Shown in pieces: positions 24,826 through 34,572 of a stretch of 64,000 bases of DNA. Within the stretch, counting starts at the first letter, position 1, and every line of letters starts with the position of its first letter. The translations under genes and the position numbers were made by a program. The stretch comes from Pseudomonadota bacterium. GTDB taxonomy: Bacteria; Pseudomonadota; Gammaproteobacteria; Burkholderiales; Rhodocyclaceae. The stretch lies in the NCBI GenBank assembly GCA_008501585.1, contig QQUN01000005.1:1-64000 (forward strand). The letters are read 5' to 3'. The notes beneath the pieces were generated by a model. It had not been told where the DNA came from and made no database searches. It saw only the letters and a list, made by a program, of their open reading frames with translations.

Positions 24826-25508
24826 GGCTTGGTCTCTCCCGTGGCGGCGAGGTGTTCGCCGGTCCTGGCGTCGAACAGGCGGTGCTGGTTGGCCTCGGCG
24901 TAGGCCAGCGCGCGTGCGGTGGCAGCGACCACGGCGCGGGCGCTGATGGTGGCGCCGGCGCGGGCATCGAAATCGCCGCCGTCCTTGCGGACCTGCCAGG
25001 TGGCCGCCGCGGCGCTGTCGAGGCCGCGGCCGATGAACTGGCCGATCCAGGGCTGGGTCTTGTTCGGGTCCTTGCGCGGGTCGATATAGTCGCCCAGGCC
25101 CGGGGTTTCCTTGTGGGCGGTGGCGCGCACGCCGCTCAGGCGGCCGTCGGCGCCGACGGCGACGACCAGGTCGATGCCGCCGCCGTAGCCATCCGGCGCG
25201 CGGGCCTCGACGATCAGCGCGACCGGCTCGCCGTTCTTGCGGGCGCGATACACCACGCTGCCTTCGTCGACACCCAGCGCGGCCGGTGCGGTGACCACCA
25301 CGGTGTCGGTGAGCAAGGTGTTGTCATAGCTGTCCGGCGCCAGCACTTCGGCGATCAGCTTGCGCTTGACCTCGGCCACGGCGGCGTCGATGTCCGGCTT
25401 GGTGTAGCGGTAGGTCAGCGCCATGGCGGCGGTAAACAGCGAGGCGAACAGGGTGAGGATCAAGGCCGTGCGGATCGAGGTCCGCGTGGCGGTGTATTCG
25501 GTGCTCAC
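24822..25508 (-). CDS. rsxG: Electron transport complex subunit RsxG/RnfG
   Basis: Flavoprotein subunit with one N-terminal membrane helix (TALILTLFASLFTAAMALTY) and a periplasmic FMN-binding domain. The covalent FMN site is the Thr of AGATISARAVV, slightly changed from the usual SGAT. Other family features are KETPGLGDYIDP and TQPWIGQF. GTG start. It sits between rsxD and rsxE with 4-bp spacing or overlap, so it is in the operon. Confidence 0.94.
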   Translation of the reverse strand: MSTEYTATRTSIRTALILTLFASLFTAAMALTYRYTKPDIDAAVAEVKRKLIAEVLAPDSYDNTLLTDTVVVTAPAALGVDEGSVVYRARKNGEPVALIVEARAPDGYGGGIDLVVAVGADGRLSGVRATAHKETPGLGDYIDPRKDPNKTQPWIGQFIGRGLDSAAAATWQVRKDGGDFDARAGATISARAVVAATARALAYAEANQHRLFDARTGEHLAATGETKP

Positions 25509-25512
25509 GCGC

Positions 25513-26505
25513 TCAGTCTCCCTTGTGGCCGAACACGCGCGGCTGGGTCTTCATGTCGATCAGCGGCACGCACAGGTTCATCAGCAGCACGGCGAAGGCG
25601 ATGCCGTCCGGGTAGGCGCCGAAGTTGCGGATCAGCCAGGTGATGAGCGCCACGCTGGCGGCGAAGATCAGCTTGCCGCGCGGGGTGGTGGCGCCCGAGA
25701 CCGGGTCGGTCACGATGAAGAAGGCCGCCAGCAGGCTGCCGCCGCTGAGCAGGTGGAACAGCGGCGAGGCGAAGTGTGCCGGGCTGGCGAGCCAGAACAG
25801 GCCGGATACGACCACCAGGCCGGCGATGAAGGCGGTCGGCAGGTGCCAGGTGATGACGCGACGCTGGATCAGGAAGAGGCCGCCGATCAGATAGCCCAGG
25901 CCGATCCATTCCCAACCGCGGCCGCCGGCGAGGCCGAAGGCGCTGCCGGACAGGATGTCGCCCACCGCCGTGCCGGCGCGCAGGCCGGTGCGCAGCGCGT
26001 CGAGCGGGGTGGCGCCGGTGACGGCGTCGAGGCTCGCGCCGCCGATCAATTGCAGGTGAGTACCCAGATCCAGCCAGCCGGCCGCCGGCCACTGCGACAT
26101 GGCCGAGGGGTAGGCGACGATCATCAGGCAGTAGGCCGCCATGGCCGGGTTGAAGGGGTTCTGCCCCAGGCCGCCGTAGAGGTGCTTGACGGCGCCGATG
26201 GACAGCACGGTGGCGAGGATGAGGATCCACGCCGGCACGATGGTCGGGAAGGTCAGCGCGATCAGCCAGGCGGTCACCACGGCCGACAGGTCGGAGACAT
26301 ACAGGCCCACCGGCTTCTTGCGTAGGCGCAACACGGCGGCTTCGGCGGAGACGGCGCTGAGCGTGGCGATGGCGATATTGACCACGATGCCGGGCCCGAA
26401 CTGCCAGACATACAGGCCAATGGCCGGCAACAGCGCCACCAGCACGGTGAACATCACCTGCTGCACGCTGGTGGGTTGGCGAACGAAGGGGGAGGTCAGC
26501 ATCAA
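25513..26505 (-). CDS. rsxD: Electron transport complex subunit RsxD/RnfD
   Basis: Polytopic membrane subunit of 330 residues. The covalent FMN attachment Thr lies in ASLDAVTGATPLDA (about residue 180). Other signatures are LYGGLGQNPFNPAMAAYCLMI and the C-terminal GGDGIAF-like loop YPDGIAFAVLLMNLCVPLID. It forms the membrane channel region of the complex together with RsxA, RsxE and RsxG. It begins 2 bp after rsxC. Confidence 0.95.
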   Translation of the reverse strand: MMLTSPFVRQPTSVQQVMFTVLVALLPAIGLYVWQFGPGIVVNIAIATLSAVSAEAAVLRLRKKPVGLYVSDLSAVVTAWLIALTFPTIVPAWILILATVLSIGAVKHLYGGLGQNPFNPAMAAYCLMIVAYPSAMSQWPAAGWLDLGTHLQLIGGASLDAVTGATPLDALRTGLRAGTAVGDILSGSAFGLAGGRGWEWIGLGYLIGGLFLIQRRVITWHLPTAFIAGLVVVSGLFWLASPAHFASPLFHLLSGGSLLAAFFIVTDPVSGATTPRGKLIFAASVALITWLIRNFGAYPDGIAFAVLLMNLCVPLIDMKTQPRVFGHKGD

Positions 26506-26507
26506 TG

Positions 26508-28172
26508 CTATTCCGGCGCGTCGGTGGCGGCGTTCTGCTCGGCCTTGGCGGCGCGGCGGGCGTCGGCCTCGGCCACCTGGGCGGCCTGGTCGGGCGTCAG
26601 GTTGTCAGTGTTTTTTGGCGCGACCTCGGCTTTCTGGGCGCGGGCGCGCTCGAGGGCGGCGGCGATCAGGGCGCGCTTGGCATCGTCGGGGGAGGCCGTG
26701 GCGTCGGCCGCAGCCGGGGCGTCGCCCTGGGCGGCCAGCTTGGCCTTGGTGGCCGCGGCCTTGGCTGCGAGCTTTTCGGCCTTTTCGCGCTTTTCGCGGG
26801 CCTGGCGTTCGTTGCGGAATTCGAAGCGCTCACGGGCGGCATCGGCGGCGCTCTTTTCGCGCTCGCGTGCCCAGATCTCGCCCTTGGCGAAGCGGAAGTA
26901 GTCGACCAACCGGATCTGCGACGGGCACACGTAGGAGCAGCAGCCGCACTCGATGCAGTCGAACAGGTGGTATTCCTGCGTCTTGCCGAAGTTCCTGGCG
27001 CGTGAGAACCAGTACAGCTCGAAGGGTTGCAACTCGGCTGGGCAGGCGCGTGCGCAGGCGCCGCAGCGGATGCAGTTCATCTCCGGCGGCGGTGGCGGGA
27101 ACAGGGCCGGCGAAGTGGCGATCAGGCAGTTGGTGGCCTTGACGGCGGGGACGTCGAGGCGCGGCAGCTCGAAGCCCATCATCGGCCCGCCCATCAGGAT
27201 GCGGTCGGTGTCGCCCTTGGGCTTGGCCAGCGCGAGCAGATGCTCGACCGGCGTGCCGATGAGCACCTCGAAGTTGCCCGGCTGCTCGACGTTGCCGGTG
27301 ACGGTCATCACCCGCGAGACCAGCGGTTCGCCATGGGCGATGGCACGGTTGACGGCGTAGGCGGTGCCGACGTTGAAGCATTGCACGCCGAAATCGCCGC
27401 CGAGCTTGCCGTGCGGAATCTCGATGCCGGTGAGCACGCGGATCAGCTGCTTTTCGCCACCGGCGGGGTAGAGCGAGGGCACCGGCACCACGGTGATGTC
27501 ACCGGGCAGGTCGTGCACCGCGGCGCGCAGGGCTTCGATGGCCTGCGGCTTGTTGTCCTCGACGCCGAAGACGATCTCGCGCGCGCCGGTCAGCCGCTTG
27601 AGGATCAGCGCGCCGGCGACGATGCCGTCGGCGCGTTCGCGCATCAGGCGGTCGTCACAGGTGATCCACGGCTCGCATTCGGCGCCGTTGAGGATCAGGG
27701 TTTCGATCCCGCCGCCAGCGCCGGCCTTGATGTGGCTGGGGAAGGTGGCGCCGCCCAGGCCGACGATGCCGTGGTCGCGCAGCCAGTTGAGCGCGTCCCT
27801 GGGGTTGGCCGTGTCGAGATCGAGCGTGGGGCGGTCGGTCCAGCGGTCTTCGCCGTCGGGCTCGATGATCACGCAGCGGGTGGTCAGGCCCGAGGGGTGG
27901 GCCATGGCGTGCGGGGTGATGTCGACGACGGTGCCCGAGGTCGGGGCATGCACCGCGGTGCTCAAGGGGCCGTCGGGCAGGCCGATGCGCTCGCCCTTGA
28001 GCACTTTCTGGCCGGGGACGACGATGCACAGCGCGGTGGCGCGCGGGCTCTGGCGCAGTGGCACCACCAGTTGCGGCGGCATCGGCGCGGGCCGGATCGG
28101 GGCGCCGGCGGAGGCGTTCTTGTGGGTCTCGGGCTTGACGCCGCCCTTGAAGCGGAACAGGCCGGCGATCAT
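26508..28172 (-). CDS. rsxC: Electron transport complex subunit RsxC/RnfC
   Basis: Peripheral subunit of 554 residues that carries the NADH/FMN site and two [4Fe-4S] clusters. The ORF track start is 65 codons upstream and reads through rsxB; the ATG at 28172 ([18 protein letters not shown]) overlaps the rsxB stop. The [14 protein letters not shown] segment and [16 protein letters not shown] mark the Complex I 51-kDa-like domain, and the cluster motifs are [12 protein letters not shown] and [12 protein letters not shown]. The Ala/Lys-rich C-terminal coiled tail is typical and varies in length between species. Confidence 0.96.
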   Translation of the reverse strand: MIAGLFRFKGGVKPETHKNASAGAPIRPAPMPPQLVVPLRQSPRATALCIVVPGQKVLKGERIGLPDGPLSTAVHAPTSGTVVDITPHAMAHPSGLTTRCVIIEPDGEDRWTDRPTLDLDTANPRDALNWLRDHGIVGLGGATFPSHIKAGAGGGIETLILNGAECEPWITCDDRLMRERADGIVAGALILKRLTGAREIVFGVEDNKPQAIEALRAAVHDLPGDITVVPVPSLYPAGGEKQLIRVLTGIEIPHGKLGGDFGVQCFNVGTAYAVNRAIAHGEPLVSRVMTVTGNVEQPGNFEVLIGTPVEHLLALAKPKGDTDRILMGGPMMGFELPRLDVPAVKATNCLIATSPALFPPPPPEMNCIRCGACARACPAELQPFELYWFSRARNFGKTQEYHLFDCIECGCCSYVCPSQIRLVDYFRFAKGEIWAREREKSAADAARERFEFRNERQAREKREKAEKLAAKAAATKAKLAAQGDAPAAADATASPDDAKRALIAAALERARAQKAEVAPKNTDNLTPDQAAQVAEADARRAAKAEQNAATDAPE

Positions 28173-28720
28173 GCAGCGTCCTTGATCTGGATGACCGGGT
28201 ATTTCCACTTCCAGGTCCGGACGGTTTCTTTCAGCGGTTCCATGGTGATGCAGTCGACCGGGCAGGGGGCGATGCACAGTTCGCAGCCGGTGCAGTCGGC
28301 CTCGACCACGGTGTGCATCTGCTTGGCGGCGCCGACGATGGCGTCGACCGGGCAGGCCTGGATGCACAGCGTGCAGCCGATGCAGGTCTGCTCGTCGATG
28401 ACGGCGACGGATTTGGGTTTTTCGACACCGTGCTCTTCATCCAGCGGCTTGAACTCGCGGCCGAGCAGATCGGCCAGGTGGCGGATGCCTTCTTCGCCGC
28501 CCGGCGGGCACTGGTTGATGTCGGCCTCGCCGTTGGCGATGGCTTCGGCGTAGGGCCGGCAGCCGGGGAAGCCGCACTGGCCGCATTGGGTCTGCGGCAG
28601 GATGGCGTCGATGTTGTCGACCAGCGGGTCGCCCTCGACCTTGAAGAAGATGGCGGCAAAGCCAAGCGCGGCACCGAGCAGCACGGCAATGCCGGCCATG
28701 ACGAGGATGGCGGTCAGCAT
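28169..28720 (-). CDS. rsxB: Electron transport complex subunit RsxB/RnfB
   Basis: Ferredoxin-like entry subunit of 183 residues. An N-terminal membrane anchor ([22 protein letters not shown]) is followed by the four-Cys motif [16 protein letters not shown]...NQCPPGG for one cluster, then two ferredoxin motifs [12 protein letters not shown] and [12 protein letters not shown]. Overlap with rsxC is 4 bp. Confidence 0.96.
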   Translation of the reverse strand: MLTAILVMAGIAVLLGAALGFAAIFFKVEGDPLVDNIDAILPQTQCGQCGFPGCRPYAEAIANGEADINQCPPGGEEGIRHLADLLGREFKPLDEEHGVEKPKSVAVIDEQTCIGCTLCIQACPVDAIVGAAKQMHTVVEADCTGCELCIAPCPVDCITMEPLKETVRTWKWKYPVIQIKDAA

Positions 28721-28760
28721 GGCAGGGCGTCTGTGCGCACGGGCGAGTAGGTGGTGTGGG

Positions 28761-29345
28761 TCACTGGTAGCGATCCAGTCCGGCGAAGCCCATGAAAGCG
28801 AGGCTCATGAGGCCGGCGGTGATCATGGCGATGGCGGTGCCCTTGAACGGGCCGGGCACGTCGGCGCCGTCGAGCCGTTCGCGGATGCCGGCGAACAGCA
28901 CCAGTGCCAGGGTGAAGCCAACCGAACTGCCGAAGCCGAAGAGCAGCGACTCGAACAGGTCGTGGCGCAGACCGACGTTGAGCAGCGGCACGCCAAGCAC
29001 CGCACAGTTGGTGGTGATCAGCGGCAGGTAGATGCCCAGCACCTGGTGCAGCAGCGGGCTGGTCTTGTGGATGACCAGTTCGGTGAGCTGGACGATGGCC
29101 GCAATGACGACGATGAAGGACAGCGTGCGCAGGTAGACCAGATCGTTGGGCACCAGCAGGTAGTGGTCGATCAGCCAGCTGGTGCCGCTACCGAGGGTGA
29201 GCACGAAGGTGGTGGCCGCGCCCATGCCGATGGCGGTCTCGAGCTTCTTGGATACGCCCATGAACGGGCACAGGCCAAGGATGCGCACCAGTACCACGTT
29301 GTTGACCAGGACGGCGCCAAGAATCACGAATAAATAGCTGCTCAT
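28761..29345 (-). CDS. rsxA: Electron transport complex subunit RsxA/RnfA
   Basis: First gene of the rsx operon, 194 residues, six membrane helices. It is homologous to RsxE; signature segments are [22 protein letters not shown] and [16 protein letters not shown] with the membrane Cys residues. A small upstream palindrome, GGGGATAATCCCC on the minus strand, sits about 30 bp before the ATG. In E. coli the same complex keeps SoxR reduced; in nitrogen-fixing Rhodocyclales Rnf supplies reduced ferredoxin. Which applies here cannot be told. Confidence 0.96.
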   Translation of the reverse strand: MSSYLFVILGAVLVNNVVLVRILGLCPFMGVSKKLETAIGMGAATTFVLTLGSGTSWLIDHYLLVPNDLVYLRTLSFIVVIAAIVQLTELVIHKTSPLLHQVLGIYLPLITTNCAVLGVPLLNVGLRHDLFESLLFGFGSSVGFTLALVLFAGIRERLDGADVPGPFKGTAIAMITAGLMSLAFMGFAGLDRYQ

Positions 29346-29438
29346 GCCAAGCTGCTCTTGTTGAAGCCGGGGATTATCCCCTGAGGGGCCGTGCTGCTCA
29401 ACCCCGCTACGGTTATAGGTATATGCCTTTGGTCCGCG

Positions 29439-30452
29439 TCAGTAGTGGCGGTCGGTGGCCGCGACGCAGTCGCGGATCAGGCGTGGGCCGTGGTAGATGA
29501 GGCCGCTGTAGATCTGCACCAGCGCGGCGCCGGCGTCGATCTTCTCGCGCGCGTCCTCGCCGCTGAGGATGCCGCCGACGCCGATGATCGGCACCTCGCC
29601 GCCGAGCTTGCCGGCCAGGGTGCGGATCACGCGGGTGCTGGTCTCGCGCACCGGGCCGCCCGACAGGCCGCCGGTCTCGTCGCCATGGCGCAGCCCCTGG
29701 ACCGCCTCGCGGGCAATGGTGGTGTTGGTGGCAATGATGGCTTCGAAGCGGTGCCGGCGCACGGCGTCGGCGATCTGGGTGATCTGGTCGTCGTCGAGGT
29801 CCGGGGCGATCTTGAGCGCCAGCGGCACCTGCTTGCCATGCTGGTCGGCCAGGCGTTGCTGTGCCGTCTTGAGCGGGCCGAGCAGGGCGTCCAGTTCCGA
29901 GGCGCCTTGCAGGGCGCGCAGGTTCTTGGTGTTCGGCGACGAGATGTTGACCGTCACATAGCTGGCCAGCGCATAGACTTTTTCGAGGCAGGCGAGGTAG
30001 TCGTCCACCGCGCGCTCGATGGGGGTGTCGAAGTTCTTGCCGATGTTGATGCCCAGCACGCCGCGGTACTTGGCGCCGCGCACATTGGCGATCAGGGCAT
30101 CCACGCCATGGTTGTTGAAACCCATGCGGTTGATGATGCCCTCGACCTCCGGCAGGCGGAACAGGCGGGGCTTGGGGTTGCCCGGCTGCGGACGTGGGGT
30201 GATGGTGCCGATCTCGAGAAAGCCGAAACCGATGCGCGCCAGCCCGTCGATGGCCTCGCCGTTCTTGTCCAGCCCGGCGGCCAGGCCGACCCGGTTGGGG
30301 AAGGTGATGCCCATCACCTCGGTGGGGACGGCGGGCAGCGCCTGCGCGGGCGGGAGCAGATGGCCGCCGAGTCGCAGCGCGTTCATGCCAAGGCCGTGGG
30401 CCTTCTCGGCGTCCATCGAGAAGAAAACAGATCGGATCAGGTCGTAGAGCAT
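29439..30452 (-). CDS. pyrD: Dihydroorotate dehydrogenase (quinone), class 2
   Basis: Membrane-associated flavoenzyme that oxidises dihydroorotate to orotate with quinone. The correct start is the ATG at 30452 ([27 protein letters not shown]), giving 337 residues; the track start is 70 codons too early. The N-terminal helices form the quinone tunnel. Motifs: [57 protein letters not shown] with the catalytic Ser, and [15 protein letters not shown] for FMN phosphate. Confidence 0.97.
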   Translation of the reverse strand: MLYDLIRSVFFSMDAEKAHGLGMNALRLGGHLLPPAQALPAVPTEVMGITFPNRVGLAAGLDKNGEAIDGLARIGFGFLEIGTITPRPQPGNPKPRLFRLPEVEGIINRMGFNNHGVDALIANVRGAKYRGVLGINIGKNFDTPIERAVDDYLACLEKVYALASYVTVNISSPNTKNLRALQGASELDALLGPLKTAQQRLADQHGKQVPLALKIAPDLDDDQITQIADAVRRHRFEAIIATNTTIAREAVQGLRHGDETGGLSGGPVRETSTRVIRTLAGKLGGEVPIIGVGGILSGEDAREKIDAGAALVQIYSGLIYHGPRLIRDCVAATDRHY

Positions 30453-30555
30453 GGGACGGGATTCTACTCCACCGGCGCGGCGATGGTGCGCCGCGTCAGC
30501 GTCCGGGTGGCCCCGCGCCCGCGTGGCGCCTGGGGGCCGGTGGCTGCAGCGATGC

Positions 30556-30579
30556 CTTCTGTAGCAATTGGTACAGAAG
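30556..30579. promoter_or_regulatory. 24-bp near-perfect palindrome, candidate operator
   Basis: CTTCTGTA (30556-30563) and TACAGAAG (30572-30579) flank GCAATTGG; only one pair of the whole 24 bp is mismatched. It lies 74 bp upstream of the DUF4142 gene and 104 bp upstream of pyrD on the other strand. There is no T run, so it looks like a dimeric regulator site and not a terminator. The regulator is unknown. Confidence 0.5.
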
Positions 30580-30652
30580 CCGGTGCCGCCGACGGGCATC
30601 GTGGTGCTGTTGCCAAACCGGCGACCAAACCACGGAATGGAGAGCAAACCCC

Positions 30653-31186
30653 ATGAACACATTGAAAACCCTCGCTTGTGCCCTGCTGGTGGCTGCCGGT
30701 CTGGCAGCCGGGACGGCCAACGCGGAGACGCGCCTCGACGATGCCACCATCCTGGCGATTTTCGATCAGGCCAACTGGGCCGACATATCCACCGCGCGCC
30801 TGGGGATCAAACGGGCGAACAGCAAGACGGTGAAGGATCTGGCGATAATGGTGGCGACCGACCATGAAGCGGTGCAGGCGATGGGCCGGGCGCTGGCCAA
30901 GAAGCTGGCGCTGATTCCGTCGCCGCCAGACGATGACACCAGTGCCGCGGCGCATGCGGAGGCTGTCGGGAAGCTGCAGGCGCAGTCGGGGGCGGCCTTT
31001 GACGCGGCCTACCTGACGCACGAGATTGCGTTCCACCGTGCGGTCATTGCCGCAATCCGGACCACACTGCTGCCCCAGGCCACTCACCCGGAACTCAAGG
31101 CGCTGATCACGCAAGTCCTGCCCGGCTTCGAACACCACCTGTCATCGACCGAGTCGGCGGCGCGCTCGCTGGGTGTGGCATTCTGA
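30653..31186 (+). CDS. DUF4142 secreted/periplasmic protein
   Basis: Exported four-helix protein of 177 residues. Signal peptide [24 protein letters not shown]. The mature part fits DUF4142 (ferritin-like helical bundle): [46 protein letters not shown], then [13 protein letters not shown] and [19 protein letters not shown]. His and Glu residues are present but a metal site is not proven. GGAG lies 11 nt before the ATG. A strong palindrome lies upstream and a hairpin separates it from the Crp-like gene. Confidence 0.8.
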   Translation: MNTLKTLACALLVAAGLAAGTANAETRLDDATILAIFDQANWADISTARLGIKRANSKTVKDLAIMVATDHEAVQAMGRALAKKLALIPSPPDDDTSAAAHAEAVGKLQAQSGAAFDAAYLTHEIAFHRAVIAAIRTTLLPQATHPELKALITQVLPGFEHHLSSTESAARSLGVAF

Positions 31187-31202
31187 GCCCGGACGGCCAC
31201 CC

Positions 31203-31227
31203 GTGCGGCGGGACACCCCCGCCGCAC
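31203..31227. other. GC-rich hairpin between the DUF4142 and Crp-like genes
   Basis: GTGCGGCGGG (31203-31212) pairs perfectly with CCCGCCGCAC (31218-31227) around a 5-nt loop. No T run follows. It lies just before the ribosome site of the regulator gene and may be a weak terminator or a translation-control stem. Confidence 0.45.
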
Positions 31228-31240
31228 GCCGACGGAGCGA

Positions 31241-31909
31241 ATGATGCCGACACGGATTCTCGGGGCCATTGCCCGCTATGCAGAATTGTCCGATGCCAGC
31301 CAGCACACCCTGCGCCAGGGCATGCGCTTCAGCCAGCATGCGGCTGGTGAGGTTTTGCTGCACAAGGGGCAGAAGGTGTCCGGTGCGTATTTTGTGGCGC
31401 AAGGGCGGCTGCGCGTCTTTGCCGTTGGCGAGCGCGGTGTGGAGGCGACGCTGTATGCGATCGAGCCGGGCGAGACCTGTGTCTTCGCGCTCAACAGCCT
31501 GTTCAACGACTTGCGCTATCCGGCCTGGGTGCAGGCCGAGGAGGACACCGTGGTCGGCCTGATCCCGGGGCCGGTGTTCCGGCGCCTGTTCGACCACGAG
31601 CGTGCCATGCGCGACCTGGCCGTGCGTGGGTTGTCGACGCTGGTGTTCAAATTGATGGAGGGCGTCGAGGCCGCCCACACGCAGCGCCTGGACCAGCGAC
31701 TGGCCGGCCTGTTGCTGACGCGCGCCAGCGGCGCCGGCGAGGTGCGGATGACGCAGCAGCAGATGGCACAGCATCTGGGAACAACGCGTGAAGTCGTCGC
31801 GCGCTTGCTGCGCGCCTTTGTCCGCCAGGGGTGGATCCAGACCGGCCGGGGCCGGATTGGCCTGAACCAGCCCCGGGCCCTGGCCGATATCGCAGGGGGC
31901 GTTGCATGA
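31241..31909 (+). CDS. Crp/Fnr-family transcriptional regulator
   Basis: Regulator of 222 residues with an N-terminal cyclic-nucleotide-binding-like beta-barrel (GEVLLHKGQKVSGAYFVAQGRLRVF) and a C-terminal winged helix (MTQQQMAQHLGTTREVVARLLRAF). It lacks the N-terminal Cys cluster of Fnr, so oxygen sensing by Fe-S is unlikely; a single Cys lies in GETCVFAL. GGAG precedes the ATG. The ligand is unknown. It may control the adjacent DUF4142 gene. Confidence 0.85.
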   Translation: MMPTRILGAIARYAELSDASQHTLRQGMRFSQHAAGEVLLHKGQKVSGAYFVAQGRLRVFAVGERGVEATLYAIEPGETCVFALNSLFNDLRYPAWVQAEEDTVVGLIPGPVFRRLFDHERAMRDLAVRGLSTLVFKLMEGVEAAHTQRLDQRLAGLLLTRASGAGEVRMTQQQMAQHLGTTREVVARLLRAFVRQGWIQTGRGRIGLNQPRALADIAGGVA

Positions 31910-31930
31910 GCCGGGCCGCCGGCGGCGCGG

Positions 31931-32662
31931 TCAAATCAGCTGTTCGTCGAGCAAGGTCTGCCACTGGCCGCCGATCCGCCCTTCGAGCGGCTTGAAGCGC
32001 GCCTTGTAGGCCATCTTGCGGCTGTCGCGGATCCAGTAGCCCAGGTAGAGGTAGGGCAGGTTCAGCGCCCGGCAGACGTCGATCTGCCACAGGACGCCCC
32101 AGGTGCCGAAGCTGGCGGTGGGCAGGTCGGGGTCATAGAAGGTGTAGACGCTCGACAGTCCGTCGGTGAGGCGGTCGATGATGCACACCATGCGCAGCAC
32201 GCCCGCCTCGCGGAACTCGATCAGGCGGGTGTCGACATGGCTCTGGAGCAGGAAATGGGCGTACTGCTCGCGGCTGTCCTGGTCCATGCCGCCGCCGGCA
32301 TGGCGTTGCTCCTGGTAGCGCTGGTAGAGCGCGTAGTGCTCGTCGTCGAAGCCGAGCGGCCGTTCGGTGACCTGCAGGTGCCCGTGCCGCGCGGCGCTGC
32401 GGCGCTGGCTGCGGCTGGCCGTGAAGCGCTCGACCGGGATGCGCACCGGAACGCAGGCCTGACATTGGTCGCAGTAGGGGCGGTAGGTGAACACGCCGCT
32501 GCGGCGGAAGCCGTTGCGCACCAGCTCCGAGTAGATCGGGGTGTCGATGACATGGTTGGGGGTGGCGACCTGCGAGCGCGCGCGCTGCGCGGGGAGGTAG
32601 GAGCAGTCGTAGGGCCCGGTGACGTAGAACTGGATCAGCGCGTAGGGGTAGTCCTTCTGCAT
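31931..32662 (-). CDS. bpt: Aspartate/glutamate leucyltransferase (Bpt)
   Basis: Transfers Leu from Leu-tRNA to N-terminal Asp/Glu, creating a degradation signal read by ClpS. The N-terminal ATE domain has [16 protein letters not shown] and the Cys-rich [15 protein letters not shown]; the C-terminal acyltransferase-like domain has [22 protein letters not shown] and [23 protein letters not shown]. The length of 243 residues is standard. It is 3 bp downstream of aat, so both N-degron enzymes share a transcript. Confidence 0.95.
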   Translation of the reverse strand: MQKDYPYALIQFYVTGPYDCSYLPAQRARSQVATPNHVIDTPIYSELVRNGFRRSGVFTYRPYCDQCQACVPVRIPVERFTASRSQRRSAARHGHLQVTERPLGFDDEHYALYQRYQEQRHAGGGMDQDSREQYAHFLLQSHVDTRLIEFREAGVLRMVCIIDRLTDGLSSVYTFYDPDLPTASFGTWGVLWQIDVCRALNLPYLYLGYWIRDSRKMAYKARFKPLEGRIGGQWQTLLDEQLI

Positions 32663-32665
32663 CGC

Positions 32666-33382
32666 TTACTCCGTTGTGCGGCTCCAGTCACACCCGGGGT
32701 CGGGGCGCTGCGGCCAGCGTTGCGGTGTCGGCGTGGGGCCGATGAGTTGTTCCAGCGCCTGGCTGAAGGCTGCGCGCGGCACTTCGATGCCGCCCATGCG
32801 GCTCAGGTGGGCGGTGGTCATCTGGCAGTCGATCAGCCCGAAGCCGTGGTCGTCGAGCAGGCGCGCAAGGTGCGCCAGGGCCACCTTGGAGGCGTCGCTC
32901 ACCCGCGAAAACATCGACTCCCCGAAGAACGCCTTGTCCAGCGCGATGCCGTACAGCCCGCCGACCAGCTCGCCGTCCTTGAAGCATTCGACACTGTGAG
33001 CGTAGCCCAGTTCATGCAGCCGGGCATAGGCGGCCTGCATGTGTGAGGTAATCCACGTGCCGTGGGCGTCGCGGCGCGGCCCGGCGCAGCCGGCCATGAC
33101 CTGCGCAAAGGCGGTGTCGAAACGCACCTCGAAGCGATCACTGCGCAGGGTCTTGGCCAGCGAACGGGTGATGCGCAGGCGCGATGGCAGCAGCACCATG
33201 CGCGGGTCGGGGCTCCACCACATGATCGGCTCGCCCTCGCTGAACCACGGAAAAATGCCGCGCCGGTAGGCCGCCAGCAACCACGGCGGGCTGAGCTCGC
33301 CGCCGGCAGCGAGCAGGCCGTTGGGCTCGACCAGCGCCTGTGTGAGGGGCGGGAAGTCGGGCTCGGTCAGCCACGGGATCAT
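32666..33382 (-). CDS. aat: Leucyl/phenylalanyl-tRNA--protein transferase
   Basis: Adds Leu or Phe to N-terminal Lys/Arg of proteins. Family segments are PNGLLAAGGELSPPWLLAAYRRGIFPWFSEGEPIMWWSPDPRMVL, THMQ-like SHMQAAYARLHELGYAHSVE and GGLYGIALDKAFFGESMFS. At 238 residues it is full length. The ATG overlaps the stop of the upstream ABC ATPase gene by 4 bp, so translation may be coupled to it. Confidence 0.97.
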   Translation of the reverse strand: MIPWLTEPDFPPLTQALVEPNGLLAAGGELSPPWLLAAYRRGIFPWFSEGEPIMWWSPDPRMVLLPSRLRITRSLAKTLRSDRFEVRFDTAFAQVMAGCAGPRRDAHGTWITSHMQAAYARLHELGYAHSVECFKDGELVGGLYGIALDKAFFGESMFSRVSDASKVALAHLARLLDDHGFGLIDCQMTTAHLSRMGGIEVPRAAFSQALEQLIGPTPTPQRWPQRPDPGCDWSRTTE

Positions 33383-34470
33383 GGCTGGCGGGCGGGGCGG
33401 GGCGGCGGGACGGGGTCGTAGAAGGTCACCACATGATCGACATCCAGACGGATGCCGATGCGCTCGCCGATGGCGTGGTTGTGGTGGCTGGGGACCAGCG
33501 ACAGCAGCTTGACGCCGTTGTCGAGCCTGAGCGTGTAGAGAATGTCGGCGCCGCGAAAGGCCTTCATCAGCACGGTGGCGGTGTCGGGGCTGCGGTCATC
33601 GTGCACGATGTCGTCCGGCCGCAGCAGGACGTCGACCGTCGCGCCGACCGGGCAGATGCCCATCGGGCCGCAGTCGAGCGGGGTGTCGCTGCGCAGCGTG
33701 CCGAGTGCGATCTCGACCCGGTCATCGCCCACCACCCGGCCGGGGACCAGCACGCCCTGGCCGACAAAGTCGGCGACAAAACGGTTGGCCGGGCGGTGAT
33801 AGAGGTCATAGGGGGTGGCGCGCTGCTGGATGCGCCCGCCATGCATCAGCGCGACGACGTCGGCCACGGCAAAGGCTTCGTTCTGGTCGTGCGTCACCAG
33901 AATGGCGGTGGTGCCGGTTTCCTTGAGGATGCGGCGGACTTCCAGCGACAGGCGTTCGCGCAGCTCGACATCGAGATTGGAGAATGGCTCGTCCATCAAC
34001 AGCAGACTTGGCGCCGGGGCCAGCGCACGGGCCAGCGCCACGCGCTGCTGCTGGCCGCCTGACAGCTCGTGCGGATAGCGCCGGGCCTGCTGGTCAAGGC
34101 CGACCAGATCGAGCAGGGCGTCAACCCGCGCCTGCTGTGCCTCGGTGCTTTGCTTGCCCAGACCGAAGGCGATGTTCTGGCGGACGTCGAGGTGCGGAAA
34201 CAGCGCGTAGTCCTGAAACACCATGCCGATCCGCCGGCGCTCCGGCGGCAGGTGCAGCGCGGTACTGCTGACACACTGGCCGTCGATCCGGATTTCGCCA
34301 CCGCGCACCCGCTCGAAGCCGGCGATCGCGCGCAGTACGGTGGTCTTGCCGCAGCCCGATGGCCCCAGCAGGCAACCGATCTCGCCCTCGGCAAGGGCGA
34401 AGTCCAGCCGGTCGACGACCGGTTGCGTGCCGTAGGCAAGCGTCAGTTGATGCACGTCGAGAAGCGTCAT
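33379..34470 (-). CDS. ABC transporter ATP-binding protein, Fe3+-type (FbpC-like)
   Basis: ATPase of 363 residues starting at the ATG at 34470; the 834-residue track ORF is a read-through of a non-coding strand upstream. Walker A GPSGCGKTT, signature LSGGQQQRVALARAL, Walker B LLLMDEPFSNLD and switch His VTHDQ are intact. The C-terminal TOBE-like region (from about 240) fits the Fe3+/polyamine/sulfate group. The two-domain permease is encoded divergently 102 bp away. No periplasmic binding protein gene is present in the window. Confidence 0.85.
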   Translation of the reverse strand: MTLLDVHQLTLAYGTQPVVDRLDFALAEGEIGCLLGPSGCGKTTVLRAIAGFERVRGGEIRIDGQCVSSTALHLPPERRRIGMVFQDYALFPHLDVRQNIAFGLGKQSTEAQQARVDALLDLVGLDQQARRYPHELSGGQQQRVALARALAPAPSLLLMDEPFSNLDVELRERLSLEVRRILKETGTTAILVTHDQNEAFAVADVVALMHGGRIQQRATPYDLYHRPANRFVADFVGQGVLVPGRVVGDDRVEIALGTLRSDTPLDCGPMGICPVGATVDVLLRPDDIVHDDRSPDTATVLMKAFRGADILYTLRLDNGVKLLSLVPSHHNHAIGERIGIRLDVDHVVTFYDPVPPPRPARQP

Positions 34471-34572
34471 GGCAGAAAGTTGACCGGTGTGGCGGGGTGA
34501 GTGAATGCGATCCATTATAATTTCGTTCCCGCCCGGGGCGCGCCGCGCGTCGGGCCTTTTTTCGGGAACAGG

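Noticed and set aside
34501-34530. Fur box upstream of the iron-type permease
   Set aside because: GAATG-N5-CATTA is only a partial dyad and overlaps a TATAAT; too weak to call.
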